NCBI GenBank assembly: GCA_033032175.1
Contig: CM065323.1
Coordinates: forward strand, 62,001-126,000
DNA length: 64,000 nucleotides
Origin: Saturnia japonica
Taxonomy: Eukaryota > Arthropoda > Insecta > Lepidoptera > Saturniidae
Direction of reading: 5' to 3'
The position numbers were made by a program, and so were the translations under genes. Of the stretch, positions 29,122 through 39,061 are shown piece after piece (the stretch's first letter is position 1; each line of letters starts with the position of its first letter). The notes under the pieces are model-generated. The model worked only from the letters and a program-made list of their open reading frames with translations. It did no database searches and had not been told where the DNA came from.

Positions 29122-32100
29122 TTAGGGAGGCCTCTGATTGTACAGGCCTCTTCCCCTTCTACGCCTGCTCTGTGCACGACGCACTGTCGGTGCCCCAGGT
29201 GCTCTCTCTCTATATCTTTCTGCCTCTTCCTTCTGTGACATAACGCTCTCACAAAAGGAGACAGCTGCGTTCCATTGTCTCTCCCCACCAACAATAGAAG
29301 CAACCACAGCCGGCAGAGAGAGGTCATTACCAATGACTGCCATCATCTCCACGCGCTCTCTATTCCAGGCAGAGCATTCCTCTAACGTGTGTTGTGCTGT
29401 ATCCACCTCACAGATATCACAATGGTGGCACCTTGGTGTCGGCTCTCTTCTGGCTATCTGGTGCAGATACTTACCAAAACAGCCATGACCTGTCAGTATC
29501 TGCACTAGCCGATAAGTGAGCTCTCCAAAACTCCTATCCAACCATTCCCTAAATACTGGGCGGACTGCTTCAATTGTTCTTAAACCAGCGCTCGGTGTCG
29601 CTAAAGCCCTCATCCATTCTTGGAACATTAAACGCTGCAAGTGAGATCTCCATATGTCCTTTGACCTCAGAGTAATTTCCTCTCCATGAGCAACCCTCTC
29701 AGCACACCAAAAATAGAGCCTGGCATGAGAGCACGCTACCAATTCCCAAGGCGGGAGCTCGCCAGCAGGCATGCCGCCTCGTACGATACCGTACGATATC
29801 CACGTAGCACTCTAATTGCCACAACTCTCTGCAAATTCCGCAGGACAGCAGAATTGGTGGCCGTTAGGGCTTCGCTCCATACTGGGGCTCCGTACAAGGC
29901 CATTGATCTAATAACACCCAAGTAAAGGGATCGGCAGCTAGTACCAGCCCCTCCAAGATTAGATAAAATACCAGCCAGGGCAGAAGCATTCCGCAAGACC
30001 TTACGTGCTAATTGGCGAAAGTGTTCGCAAAAACTCCAACGACTATCTATACAAAGTCCCAGGTATTTCAATTTGGAGCCCACATCAATGCGGACTCCAA
30101 CGACTGTCAAGTGAGTGCCAGACGGTAGAGCTCTACGCGGGCCATGGAAACAAATGGCTTCAGTTTTATTAAGAGCTACTTTCAGTCCTAGAAACCGAAT
30201 CCTTCCGATTATCTGTGCAACGGTCACCGTAATCAGCCTAATGGCAGCCTGTAGATTATCACCACGCGCCGTCACGAGAGTGTCGTCGGCATAACAAGTT
30301 ACAGCAGCGCCAGTCAGTAGCACACCTCTCAGCACCCAATCATACCCAATATTCCACAGGAGCGGCCCTAGGACCGACCCCTGTGGAACACCGCACGATA
30401 TTTCCCTACTATAAGTGTGCGCATCCTGCCCGACGCATACAACTTGCCTGCCTTCCAGATAAGAGTTGATCAATCGACGTAGGTATATAGAGACTCCATG
30501 ATACTTTAACGCCTCCTTAATGCATTCCCAGGGGAGGCTGTTAAAAGCGTTTGCGATATCTAATGACACCGCCAACAGCACTCCCCCCCTGGAAACCGCA
30601 TCATCTGACAGTGCCTTAACACGCAAAATTGCGTCGATCGTCGATCGTCCAACCCTGAATCCGTACTGCACCGCAGAAATGTCAGGGCCCCTCCCGGACA
30701 GATGCTTAGCCAAGCGCCGTACAATAACCCGCTCAAAAAGTTTCCCACCCTCATCCAGCAAAACAATTGGACGGTACGAAGATGGCGAATCTACAGGGCG
30801 CCCCTGCTTTGGTATCAGTACAAGGCGACCCATCTTCCACTCGGTAGGGAACAGTCCAGTTTCAAGACAGGCATTAAATAGCCACCTAAGCCTCTCCCCT
30901 AGCACCGGCATGGCAAGAACTCAAACACGGCCCGGGATTCCGTCGGGCCCTGGAGCAGTATTCTTAGCTCGGAGCCGTCGCACGGCCACATCAAGCTCTG
31001 CCTCAGTAATAGGAGGCACCCCATCATCCAAGCCTTCTCTGGTCGCATCAACCGATCCCAAAAATGGAGGCGTGAATTCAGTACAGCGTGGAAAAAGTGT
31101 GGACACTACAGTATCCAGAAGCTGCGGCTGAAGACTCTGCGTGACTGGGGGGGCCCAGGGGCGTAAAGAACCCATCACCATACGATATGGTCTTCCCCAC
31201 GGATCACCGTCCAGAGTCTCCAGGAGGTTGTCCCTCGCCCGGGCTTTGGCTCTCCTGATCGCTATTTGAATGTCTTTTTTGGCCTCCCTGTAGCAAGCAT
31301 ACAATTGAGCCTCTATGGTTGCATCCCGGCCCTGACGTAACCTGCGGTGTCTAGAGTATTGGCGCCTTGCAATCACGCACACAGTCCGCAACCGTGCGAT
31401 CTCACAAGACCACCAATAAACCTGTCGCCTTGGTGGACGCAAATGAACTCGAGGCATGGCTGCGTCAGCGATGCGAGCCATAACTTTCTGAAACTTGCCA
31501 GTTTCCTCGACCACGTCCATCTGCTCATCCGGTTGCGATATCCAAGACTCAAGTACAGCAGCTTCCAGTAGAAGCTCTTCATTCAATCGTTTCAAAGCCC
31601 ATCTAGGAGACAACGAAATATTTCTGTTAGAAGCTGAGGACGTTGATAATTGGGAAAGGTCAAATCTAATATATAAATGATCTGACAGACTCTCTGCTTC
31701 TTCCACAACTCTCCAATTTCGGATTCGCTGGGCGACAATAGGATTAGCGAAGGTGACATCTACAATGGAGCCACCCTGCTGCCGAATACAAGTATTCAAA
31801 GACCCCTGATTGACGACAGAAAGGCGAATTTCAATGGTCCACTCATGCAAGACCCTACCACGCATATCAGTGACGGGGCAACCCCACGCCGCTGATTTAG
31901 CGTTAAAGTCACCCGCCACCAAAATGGGACAGGGTAAAGTCTGCCTAACTATGGAGCCCAATCTATCAAGGAACGCTTCAAATTCTGCAAGCGTCCTGTT
32001 TGGGGAAAAGTAAACTCCCACTACTACAATTTCCCCCCATTTAACAGCAACAAAACCTGAATCTCTCACAATTGCAGACATAAGAGGAGAGCCAACCCTT

Positions 32101-32279
32101 CCTGCCGAGACAACGGCCACTGTACCCATCAAATCCCCCACCCAGCTATCCCTAGGAGGGATGGAGTAAGGTTCAGCGACTACCGCTACGTGAACCGACC
32201 ACTCAGACAAAGTTTGGACCAGGAGATCCTGTGCCACAGCCGAATGATTTATATTAGCTTGGAGAAAGTTATAAGCCAT
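29122..32279 (-). pseudogene. SL5 ORF2: endonuclease and RT, one stop and one frameshift
   Basis: Endonuclease: LQANINHSAVAQDLLVQT, AEPYSIP, VAGDFNAKSAAWG, LSDHLYIRFDL. RT: NTAPGPDGIPGR, SYRPIVLLDEGGKLFERV, QYGFRVGRSTIDAI, VSLDIANAFNSLPW, GVPQGSVLGPLLWNIGYDW, CYADDTLV. C-terminal zinc motif CHHCDICEVDTAQHTLEEC. At 30921-30923 a TGA stands where SL3 has Trp (TGG) in the same frame. Near 29750-29772, after AACLLA, a single base is missing compared with relatives, shifting the frame before GELPPWELVA. Either could be repaired by one base, so inactivation is recent. TAG stands right before ATG 32279. Confidence 0.88.
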
Positions 32280-32289
32280 CTAATTTAAT

Positions 32290-34446
32290 TTAATTATTGT
32301 CCACCGCCCGAGACGTCAACGGCGCGTCATTGCTCGCCGATGGCATCAGGGTCTGTGTGGGACTCTTGCCCCTCTTTCGCAACTTCTTTGCAGCTCCCTT
32401 ATTCGACAAAGGCGCAGATCCTGTACAAGACCTGCCTCCTATTAGGTGGCCCGCTGGTCTGCCTGCAGCTGCACACATCACACAATGCGGTTCGGCACTA
32501 CACCCACTGACCTTATGACCTGATTGGCCACATCTAAAACACAACTGACTACAGTCAACCCCAGAAGTGCACTTTGCTCCGATATGGCCTTCCTGGAAAC
32601 ATCTATAACACCTTTGAGGCCGTATCGGCAGGACCTTTACCTGTGCCGAAACCCACCCAATTAATAATCGCCGCCCGTCACTTAACTTCTTTGCAGCCGC
32701 CACAGGACAAGAAACTACAGACGCCCAAAGTCCTTTCCAACCTGGAGGGATACCGCTTGTTCGCACCTGATCATGAGAGCATCCAGTAGCTTCAGCCACA
32801 GCGGTAACTACTTCTTTTTCAGTGACAGATTCATCCAGGCCTGAAATACTCACTTCGGCGCATCTCAAGGGCCTGGAGACTCTCACACCTTCTTCAGGTA
32901 CAGCAGCCTTGATTTTAGCTACCAATTCGTCCGCTTTTGCACCACTGGCAGCACCGGGTATCTCTAAAAGATACCCGCCAGTAACCGTCTTTTTCCATCG
33001 AATCCCTGTAATACCGATGTCGGCCACCTTTACGTCCCTCTTAATTTTCTGCAGAACTTCCAAATAGGATAATCCCTTCTCCTGCGCCCCAGCCTGTAGT
33101 GTGACTGCTACAGCGGCTGTTTTAGGAGGCCGTAGGTTCGGAACACTCCCTTTCCTGTTAGCTGACTTCTTTTTATTCTTGGCCTGCCTCTTTGGCCTGC
33201 CGTTTTTCCCCACCAGAACCCATTCCCCTTCCTTAGGTTTAGACACTGGTGGTTGTTCCGTACCGATAAATACAGTCTTGGTAGCTGCCTGATTGACTGA
33301 AGTCTTCTTTATACTCTGCTGATTCCCTCTAATCTTCTGGAGTTCAGATGGCGCTTCGGGCGCAGCCTTCACTGTAGTCACTGACTGGGTACTTTCTCGA
33401 TGCGTACTGGAGGGAGACCATTCTTCCTGCAGTAGTCTCTGCTCAATAGCCTCAAGCCGAGAAAACATACTTTCCATTCGACTCATCACCCTTTCAAGCT
33501 TTTCACTTTCTCTCTCCCCGTTTTGAGTGTCTTTCAATTTCTGTGAAATCGTAGAAAGGTCTTCTTGCACCGTTCTCTTTAATGGGGGAAAGGCATCTCC
33601 CTCACAAACAATGGTGGGAAAATGAGCAACACTACTCACAGGCTCTGGGTGACGAGTCTTTTCCACCTCCGCCCTAAGCTCCACCATCTCCTTGCGTAGT
33701 TCCGCCAGCTCAGCCGCCTGCTTAGCCTCTTTTGCCTCTAACTCAGCGTACGCTGCCTGGAGCCTCCTCACCTCATCAGAGACAGTGCGAGATTGTAACT
33801 CGTCAACTGCATTCACTATAGACGAGGCCGCATCATTAAGAGCACGCTGGAAAGTGCCCTTAAGATTTTTAGACTTCTTGGCAACTTTACGAATAACCTC
33901 AACGTCCTCAATAACCCTTTCGTTCAGATCAGCAGCTGTTTGCTCCTCAGAACCTGGTGACCGTGCTTTTGCAGCGGCTCTTTCATGCCTTGCTCTCGAA
34001 GCTACCAACGCAACCACTCTTTCATCCCTGAGGCGAAGTTCCTCCTCCTCCAAGCGAATAAACTCTGCCTTAGCTTTCGCCAAATCCCTGTAGTGTCCCG
34101 TTGTTGGAGGGCGACCCCTGCCTTTTTTCTTGGGTACGGGGGTACACAACCCTGTCATGCTAGTTTCAGGATCGCTCCCTGAAGATGAGTCCGTACGGAG
34201 ACGTAAGCGCTCTCGTTCTTTAACTCTACGAACATCAGCTAGGGGAACATCACTCCCCTCGCTGGCCGTCACCATTGTAGCTCTGCTTATATCCGTGGCG
34301 TCCGAAAGACACTCTAGCAACACATTGCACTCCGGGCCCACAGCAGGGATATCGGTTGAAGCGGCACCATCCTCAATACTCAAGCTATCTTCTTTATCAT
34401 TCACTTTCATTTTAATTGATTTTGTTTTTGATTTTGAATTCTTCAT
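32290..34446 (-). CDS. SL5 ORF1 (gag-like; RGRP motif, coiled coil, three CCHC)
   Basis: 718 codons from ATG 34446 (MKNSKSKTK); upstream extension is possible only with non-ATG codons. Same order as SL3: acidic N-terminus, KKKGRGRPPTTGHYRDLAKA, NLKGTFQRALNDAA, coiled coil (RLQAAYAELEAKEAKQAAEL), GEWVLVGKNGRPKRQ, TAAVAVTLQAGAQ, VSISGLDESVTEKEV, then knuckles CYRCFQEGHIGAKC, CFRCGQSGHKVSGC and a third ending H-x4-C. No lesions, so this ORF1 outlived its own ORF2. The stop is 10 bases before the ORF2 ATG, without the TAATG overlap of SL2 and SL3. Confidence 0.88.
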   Translation of the reverse strand: MKNSKSKTKSIKMKVNDKEDSLSIEDGAASTDIPAVGPECNVLLECLSDATDISRATMVTASEGSDVPLADVRRVKERERLRLRTDSSSGSDPETSMTGLCTPVPKKKGRGRPPTTGHYRDLAKAKAEFIRLEEEELRLRDERVVALVASRARHERAAAKARSPGSEEQTAADLNERVIEDVEVIRKVAKKSKNLKGTFQRALNDAASSIVNAVDELQSRTVSDEVRRLQAAYAELEAKEAKQAAELAELRKEMVELRAEVEKTRHPEPVSSVAHFPTIVCEGDAFPPLKRTVQEDLSTISQKLKDTQNGERESEKLERVMSRMESMFSRLEAIEQRLLQEEWSPSSTHRESTQSVTTVKAAPEAPSELQKIRGNQQSIKKTSVNQAATKTVFIGTEQPPVSKPKEGEWVLVGKNGRPKRQAKNKKKSANRKGSVPNLRPPKTAAVAVTLQAGAQEKGLSYLEVLQKIKRDVKVADIGITGIRWKKTVTGGYLLEIPGAASGAKADELVAKIKAAVPEEGVRVSRPLRCAEVSISGLDESVTEKEVVTAVAEATGCSHDQVRTSGIPPGWKGLWASVVSCPVAAAKKLSDGRRLLIGWVSAQVKVLPIRPQRCYRCFQEGHIGAKCTSGVDCSQLCFRCGQSGHKVSGCSAEPHCVMCAAAGRPAGHLIGGRSCTGSAPLSNKGAAKKLRKRGKSPTQTLMPSASNDAPLTSRAVDNN

Positions 34447-34867
34447 TTCTAATCCCACGAGTGTGGGGGAAATAACGGTCCACCCAGGCAGTGCCCCCTG
34501 TACCTGAGTAAGCCTAGCGTAACCCGTCAAGAGAGTCGGCCGGTTCTCTGACGGGGGTCGCACTCGTGACTGGGCTCCCCCCAGCCACGCATCCCCTCGC
34601 GGTGCGCCGCCGCTTGGGATTGAGGTAATTTTTTATAGAGGTTGTCTTCCTCGATGTTCGGGCGGTGAAGCCAAGACCCTCGGTCCCATATGAAGCCGCG
34701 AGACGTGACCACGACACTCTGATGGGATTACGAGATCGACGGTGACAAGCCAAACAAGTTGTCCAGTCTGTCCGCCCGACGGCAGTGTGAGTGCACGCCG
34801 AGCCCGCCAACATACCACGTTCTTCGATCTCTCTGACTAACAGAGGGACGGTAAACGTAGCCCCCCC
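34447..34867 (-). promoter_or_regulatory. SL5 5' UTR
   Basis: Conserved leader between ribozyme and ORF1, closely matching SL3 over its length, with the same CCCGTCA...TGACGGG inverted repeat. Confidence 0.55.
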
Positions 34868-34945
34868 GTCAGGTATTAGTTGTCGGCCGTGAAGCGGTCG
34901 CCGTTGCCCGGGATGCACCACGCGGAGGTTCCTGACTCGCACCCC
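34868..34945 (-). ncRNA. HDV-like ribozyme at the SL5 5' end
   Basis: GGGGUGC P1 (34945-34939) with GCAUCCC; GUCAGG/CCUGAC P2 (3' strand 34873-34868); L3 UCCGCGU; GGGCAAC; CUAAUA. P4 carries one mismatch (A-C) compared with SL3. AACCTAACC is directly upstream. Confidence 0.75.
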
Positions 34946-34954
34946 AACCTAACC
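34946..34954 (+). repeat. Telomeric repeat tract between SL5 and SL6
   Basis: AACCTAACC followed by the SL6 poly(T) at 34955-34977. Confidence 0.9.
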
Positions 34955-35931
34955 TTTTTTTTTTTTTTTTTTTTTTTACGTGGGGAAATCCTACATGGAT
35001 CCGCCTCTCGAGCCGGGCAGCTCGAGAGGGGTATGTCAGTATGTCAGATTCTTACTGACTAAAACCCCACGGTGTTCTCCACACACCTATGTGGCCGGGG
35101 AGCAGGAACTGCTGTAGCAAAACTTCTACTCAACCCGGCAGGTGTCAGCCCCTCCTGAGAGGCCTCTTCTTGCGGTCTGAGGGGTCGGATGAATGGACAC
35201 CCTCTGACGAACCGTCGAGGGGCGCATCGAACACAGATGCGCCTCACCTCGGGCCTTTGCATTAACTGCAAGGGCGAAGGACGTGCCCGTGTCCAACGGC
35301 CGCAGGCCTTATTTACGGCGGCTGTAGGTCATCCCTGACCCGTCGCCGCTGAACGGTTCGTCGACCACGGGAGGGAAGCTGTGATGCCAGCTCCCTCTTC
35401 CTCTCCGCCGCCTCCTTCGCGAGCATAACTTCCTCGCAGTATGAGGCGACGGAGTTCCACCAGGTCTCGCTCTCGGCCATGGACTTCACAACGGTCGAGA
35501 GCGAGAGATCTGGGCCAATAACCGCGACGAGCTCGCGGTGTGGCATTTCCCAGGCGGGACAATCTACGAGGGTGTGCTGTGCGGTGTCCGTCGCACAGCC
35601 ACAATGGTGGCACCCTGCTGTCGGTTCCCGGCCTATACGACACAGGTAGCTCCCGAAACAGCCGTGTCCCGAGAGCACCTGTGTCAGCCGGAATGTCAGG
35701 GTGCCGTGCCGCCTGGTTGGCCATTCGGCCAATACGGGCCGAACGGCTTCCACTGTTGCCACGCCCGAGCTCGGTCGCTCAAGACGTCGGCGCCACTCGT
35801 CCACCACTAGGACCTGGTGGAGCTGTGACCTCAGCGCCTCGATTTCCCGAGGTGCGAGTCGTATACCTTGCTCCAGCACCTCCACGCGTCGAAGATACAG
35901 AGACGCGTGGGCTCTCGCCTCCAGGACCCCA
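34955..35931 (-). mobile_element. SL6: 5'-truncated SART-like element (SL3 subfamily)
   Basis: Poly(A), a 3' UTR nearly matching that of SL3 (arms CGTGGGG 34979-34985 and CCCCACG 35065-35071; hairpin GTCAG/CTGAC at 35043-35059 around ATTCTTA) and the C-terminal end of ORF2. TATGTCAG is duplicated at 35032-35047. Only AACC remains of the telomere repeat at the truncated end. Confidence 0.8.
35313..35931 (-). pseudogene. SL6 ORF2 C-terminal fragment
   Basis: Open from the truncation to the stop. It carries the post-RT region of ORF2 (EVLEQGIRLAPREIEALRS, HGTLTFRLTQVLSGHGCFGSY) and the zinc motif CHHCGCATDTAQHTLVDC, closely matching SL3. RT and endonuclease are absent, as expected of incomplete reverse transcription. 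Confidence 0.8.
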
Positions 35932-35959
35932 ACCTTTTGTTTTTTTTTTTTTTTTTTTT

Positions 35960-36237
35960 AACGTGGAGAAACCCATCATGGGTACACACCCGCCCGGGGG
36001 GACGAGTGGTTATGTGAGACTCCTACTCACTAAAACTCCACGGTGTACCATCCGCCGCCATAGTAGGGCGACGCGGGCACTGCGCTGGCATACAGCCGCG
36101 CCGCCCTGGCGGCCGGCCCGGCTTAACCGGGCCCCGGCCTAAATAAGAGACGGCTCAGTACATCCTAGCCGTCTCCTCTGTCCGCCGAGCCTGTGCAATG
36201 AGAAGACGGGCCCCCCGACCCGTCTCCTTTGGCTCGG
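35960..36237 (-). promoter_or_regulatory. SL7 3' UTR
   Basis: Arms CGTGGAG (35962-35968) and CTCCACG (36036-36042); hairpin GTGAG (36014-36018), ACTCCTA, CTCAC (36026-36030). Homology to GO1 and GO2 extends back to the ORF2 stop codon. Confidence 0.75.
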
Positions 36238-37151
36238 CTAGGATGGCGGGAGTTGGCGAATGAACCGCCTCCTCCTGCCACCCGTTCTTCTTTGTCGGAG
36301 AGGGCCGCTCAGGGGATCCCCCTCGCGTGCCCTCTCCGCAACCTCCTTCTGCGAGATGACTTCCTCGCAGAAGGAGGCCATCGCCTTCCATGCATTCTCG
36401 CTGCCGAGCATGGCTCTCACCACACTCGGCAGCGAGAGGTCTCCTCCAACATCTACGGCCAGAGTGCGGCGCTGCCCCACCCACGCAGCACACTCAGACA
36501 AAGTGTGCTGCGCCGTCTCCTCTGCAGCCCCGCACTCGTGGCACGTAGTGTTGGGCTCCCTCCGTGCTATCTTGTGCAGGTACCATCCGAAACAACCATG
36601 TCCGGATAGCACCTGCACAAGTCTAAACGTCAGAGAGCCCCGCTCCCTGGCGCACCACTCCCGGAGGACCGGGCGGACGGCGTCTATGGTATAACGCCCA
36701 TAGCGCGCGTCCGCCAGGTCCTCCTCCCATCTCCTAGTGACCTCCTCCCGGGCCTCCCGCCGGACCCTGTCTACCTCTGTGGGAGCTGGAGGCTCCCCTA
36801 ACTCTCTCCTCGCCGCCGTGAACCTGTACACGGCGGCGAGCACCTCCGCCTCCAACTCCCACGGCGGGGAGCCAGCAAGAACCATGGCCGCCCCCGCGGA
36901 CACCGACCGGTACCCGCGGATTACTCTCAGCGCCACGACGCGCTGCGTAGCACGCAGTACGCGCCTGTTCGTGGGGCTGAGGGCATCCGACCAGATCGGT
37001 GCCCCGTAGACGGCCATGCTCCGGATAACTCCAGAAAACAAGCGGCGACAGCTCGCGCCCGGCCCCCCCGAATTCGGAAGAAGCCGGCCGAGAGCCGCCG
37101 CCGCTCCCACTATCCGCGGTTCGAGTCCCTTAAAGTGGGACTCGAACCGCC
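36238..37151 (-). pseudogene. SL7 ORF2 C-terminal fragment
   Basis: Open frame from truncation to stop: HFKGLEPRIVGAAAALGRLL, SMAVYGAPIWSDAL, GYRSVSAGAAMVLAG, GSLTFRLVQVLSGHGCFGWY, then the zinc motif CHECGAAEETAQHTLSEC. It belongs to a different subfamily from SL3 and SL6 but is clearly orthologous in layout. It matters because it shows what ORF2 once sat, or sits elsewhere, with the GO-type 3' UTR. Confidence 0.8.
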
Positions 37152-37181
37152 AAACCTTTTTTTTTTTTTTTTTTTTTTTTT

Positions 37182-37491
37182 ACGTGGAGAAACCCGTCAT
37201 GGGTACACACCCGCCCGGGGGGACGAGTGGTTATGTGAGACTCCTACTCACTAAAACTCCACGGTGTACCATCCGCCGCCATAGTGGGACGCCGCGGGCA
37301 ATGCGGTTGCAATCTGCCGCGACGCCCCGACGGCTGGCCCCAATCGGGCCCCAGCGCTAAAGAGAGACAGTCTGGTACAACCCCAACTGTCCCCCAGACG
37401 GCTGAACCAGTGCAATGGAAAGACGGGCCCCCCGACCCGTCTCCCCTTGGTCCAGCAAGGGCAGAGGAGAGAGGCGGTTAAGCGCCCCCAC
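37182..37491 (-). promoter_or_regulatory. GO2 3' UTR
   Basis: Arms CGTGGAG (37183-37189) and CTCCACG (37257-37263); hairpin GTGAG (37235-37239), ACTCCTA, CTCAC (37247-37251). Nearly identical to GO1 and SL7 in the terminal 100 bases. Confidence 0.75.
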
Positions 37492-38661
37492 CTACTGCCC
37501 GTCGTCTACGCAAATGTCCAGCGGCGGTATCGGCGCTGGCTGAACACTCCCTTTTACAGGAGGTGGCTGGCAGCTGGCACCCCCCATGTAGTGGCCTGCT
37601 GGCCTTCCGTTATCGGCACAGTAAGCGCAATGAAGCGCCTCAGCCTTACACTCTTGCGCCCTATGCCCCGGCTTCCCACACCGGAAACACAGTCCCCCCC
37701 TGTCGACCGTCGATGGGCACAATGGCCGCGTGTGACCCAGGCCCAAACACCTAAAGCACCTTAAAGGCCTTTGCTCTAGGAGATGGACTCGGGCCGAACT
37801 CCATCCTACTAGGAGTCGTCCCCCCTCAACCAGCACTTTCGCCGCGGTGACAGGGAGGGACACATGCACTCTACCCAAGGTCCTCCCCATGCTCTGAATT
37901 TCACCCACCCTAATTTGTTCTGCCGTGCACCCCCCCTTACATGCGACAGCAGCGACCACCTCTTCCTGCGATACAGAATCGTCCAGGCCAACGATGCGGA
38001 CGTTCACCCGTTTTATCGGCCTGCTTATTGTGGCAACGCCTGCTAATGCCATCTGAAGGCACTCTGCCAGCTTGTCTGCCTGTTGCGCGCCTTGGGGTCC
38101 AGGAATCTCGACGACCCTTGTCCCCGTAGCGGTCTCCCGGACCGACAAATCCTCAATGCCCAGACTGGGCAAGTCAGCCGCCAATCTTGCCCTCAGAAAG
38201 GCATCCTTGTAGCTCACCCCCTGAGCCACTGCCTCAGGCTGCAGCGTTATAAGCACTGCAGCTGAGCGTGGGGGCAAGGGGAGCTTAGGTTTGGGCTTTT
38301 GCCCAGGTGTACCCTTCCGAGGAGCGAGAGCAACCGGTGCAGCCACCACTGGAACCGAGTTTGTCGCCGCCTTTTTATTCCTTTTGCGACGGGCCACAAC
38401 CCTGGTCCACGCCGCATCGGAATCCGTCGATGCCGGAAGCCACGCCCAGTCCATCCCTAGGACAGGCACTTGGGAGGACGTTGCCGGCCCAGTAGCTGAA
38501 GCGCGAGGCTGAGGCCCCGCACGTAGACCAGGCTTTGAACCAAGAGTCTTTTGTCCCGCAGTGTTAGATGCCGTCTGCCTCTTATCTGCCGCTAGAGGGA
38601 GCCGATTTACCGGAACCATGCGATCCTCCAGCACCACCAGGCGGGCGCTCATATCTTCCAT
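37492..38661 (-). CDS. GO2 ORF1 (gag-like, N-terminally short, three CCHC)
   Basis: The frame is open from beyond 38799 to 37492, but the first ATG is at 38661 (390 codons). Translation may start there or at a near-cognate codon. Compared with GO1 and SL2 it lacks the N-terminal half (NLKGT motif and main coiled coil). It begins just before the short helix SARLVVLEDRMVPVNRLPLAADKRQ. The rest is complete: a basic tract, SAAVLITLQPEAVAQGVSY, VRIVGLDDSVSQEEV, LLVGWSSARVHLL, and knuckles CFRCLGLGHTRPLC, CFRCGKPGHRAQEC and a third. The C-terminus aligns with GO1 to the last residues. Long uninterrupted coding despite clear divergence from GO1 argues for past selection on the RNA-binding half. Confidence 0.75.
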   Translation of the reverse strand: MEDMSARLVVLEDRMVPVNRLPLAADKRQTASNTAGQKTLGSKPGLRAGPQPRASATGPATSSQVPVLGMDWAWLPASTDSDAAWTRVVARRKRNKKAATNSVPVVAAPVALAPRKGTPGQKPKPKLPLPPRSAAVLITLQPEAVAQGVSYKDAFLRARLAADLPSLGIEDLSVRETATGTRVVEIPGPQGAQQADKLAECLQMALAGVATISRPIKRVNVRIVGLDDSVSQEEVVAAVACKGGCTAEQIRVGEIQSMGRTLGRVHVSLPVTAAKVLVEGGRLLVGWSSARVHLLEQRPLRCFRCLGLGHTRPLCPSTVDRGGLCFRCGKPGHRAQECKAEALHCAYCADNGRPAGHYMGGASCQPPPVKGSVQPAPIPPLDICVDDGQ

Positions 38662-38744
38662 AGACCTCTTGAAGGAACGCTCAAGCCCCTGGATAGTATC
38701 TGCCAGGTTATTCGGCCCCTCAGGCCCCGACTGAAGTATGGCAG

Positions 38745-38963
38745 GTGGGTTTCCTTCCACTGTCTGTCCTTGATTTTTTATACTGGTGGTTTTCTCCACC
38801 TCCGTCCAGTAATTTTTTAAGGTGGTTGTCTTCCACCGTCCGTCGGTGATTTTTTAAAGGGTGGCTTACTCCACCACAGTCCGTCCAAGGTTTTTTAAGG
38901 TGGTTTACTCCACCGCCGTCAGCGATTTTTTAAAGAGGTTGTATCCTCCTCCGCCGTCAACGA
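38745..38963 (-). repeat. Tandem ~38-bp hairpin repeats in the GO2 leader
   Basis: About five and a half units of 35-41 bases, consensus on - strand GACGGACGGTGGAG then TAAACCACC then TTAAAAAAT. Each unit has a GGTGG/CCACC-type inverted repeat followed by an A-rich box (TTAAAAAAT or ATAAAAAAT). One unit has GAGG/CCTC in its place, a matched change. A tandem promoter or protein-binding array is possible. Function unknown. Confidence 0.75.
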
Positions 38964-39061
38964 CGAGTCCGTCCGTAGTGGACGAGCCGAAGCAGGTCCA
39001 CTCTTGCCCCATCCCCTGTCTCCTCTGGTGAGCAGAGGGGTACAGGGGAGGAACGCCGTCG

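Larger units (their letters stand above)
28783..34945 (-). mobile_element. SL5: full-length SART-like element with two ORF2 lesions
   Basis: About 6.16 kb from the ribozyme end at 34945 to a short poly(A) (12 T on +), with telomere repeats at both ends. ORF1 is open. ORF2 has one nonsense codon and one single-base frameshift. Otherwise it matches the SL3 layout. Confidence 0.87.
35936..37151 (-). mobile_element. SL7: 5'-truncated SART-like element, donor-type 3' UTR for GO1/GO2
   Basis: Poly(A) (35936-35959, interrupted by one G), a 278-bp 3' UTR, and the ORF2 C-terminus. The 3' UTR is the closest relative in the window of those of GO1 and GO2. The truncated end abuts AAACC and then the GO2 poly(T). 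Confidence 0.8.

Noticed and set aside
34447..34563. In-frame N-terminal extension of SL5 ORF1 (also at 18562-18696 in SL3)
   Set aside because: The extension starts only with GTG, and in SL2 the same leader is out of frame with ORF1, so it is a conserved leader and not protein.
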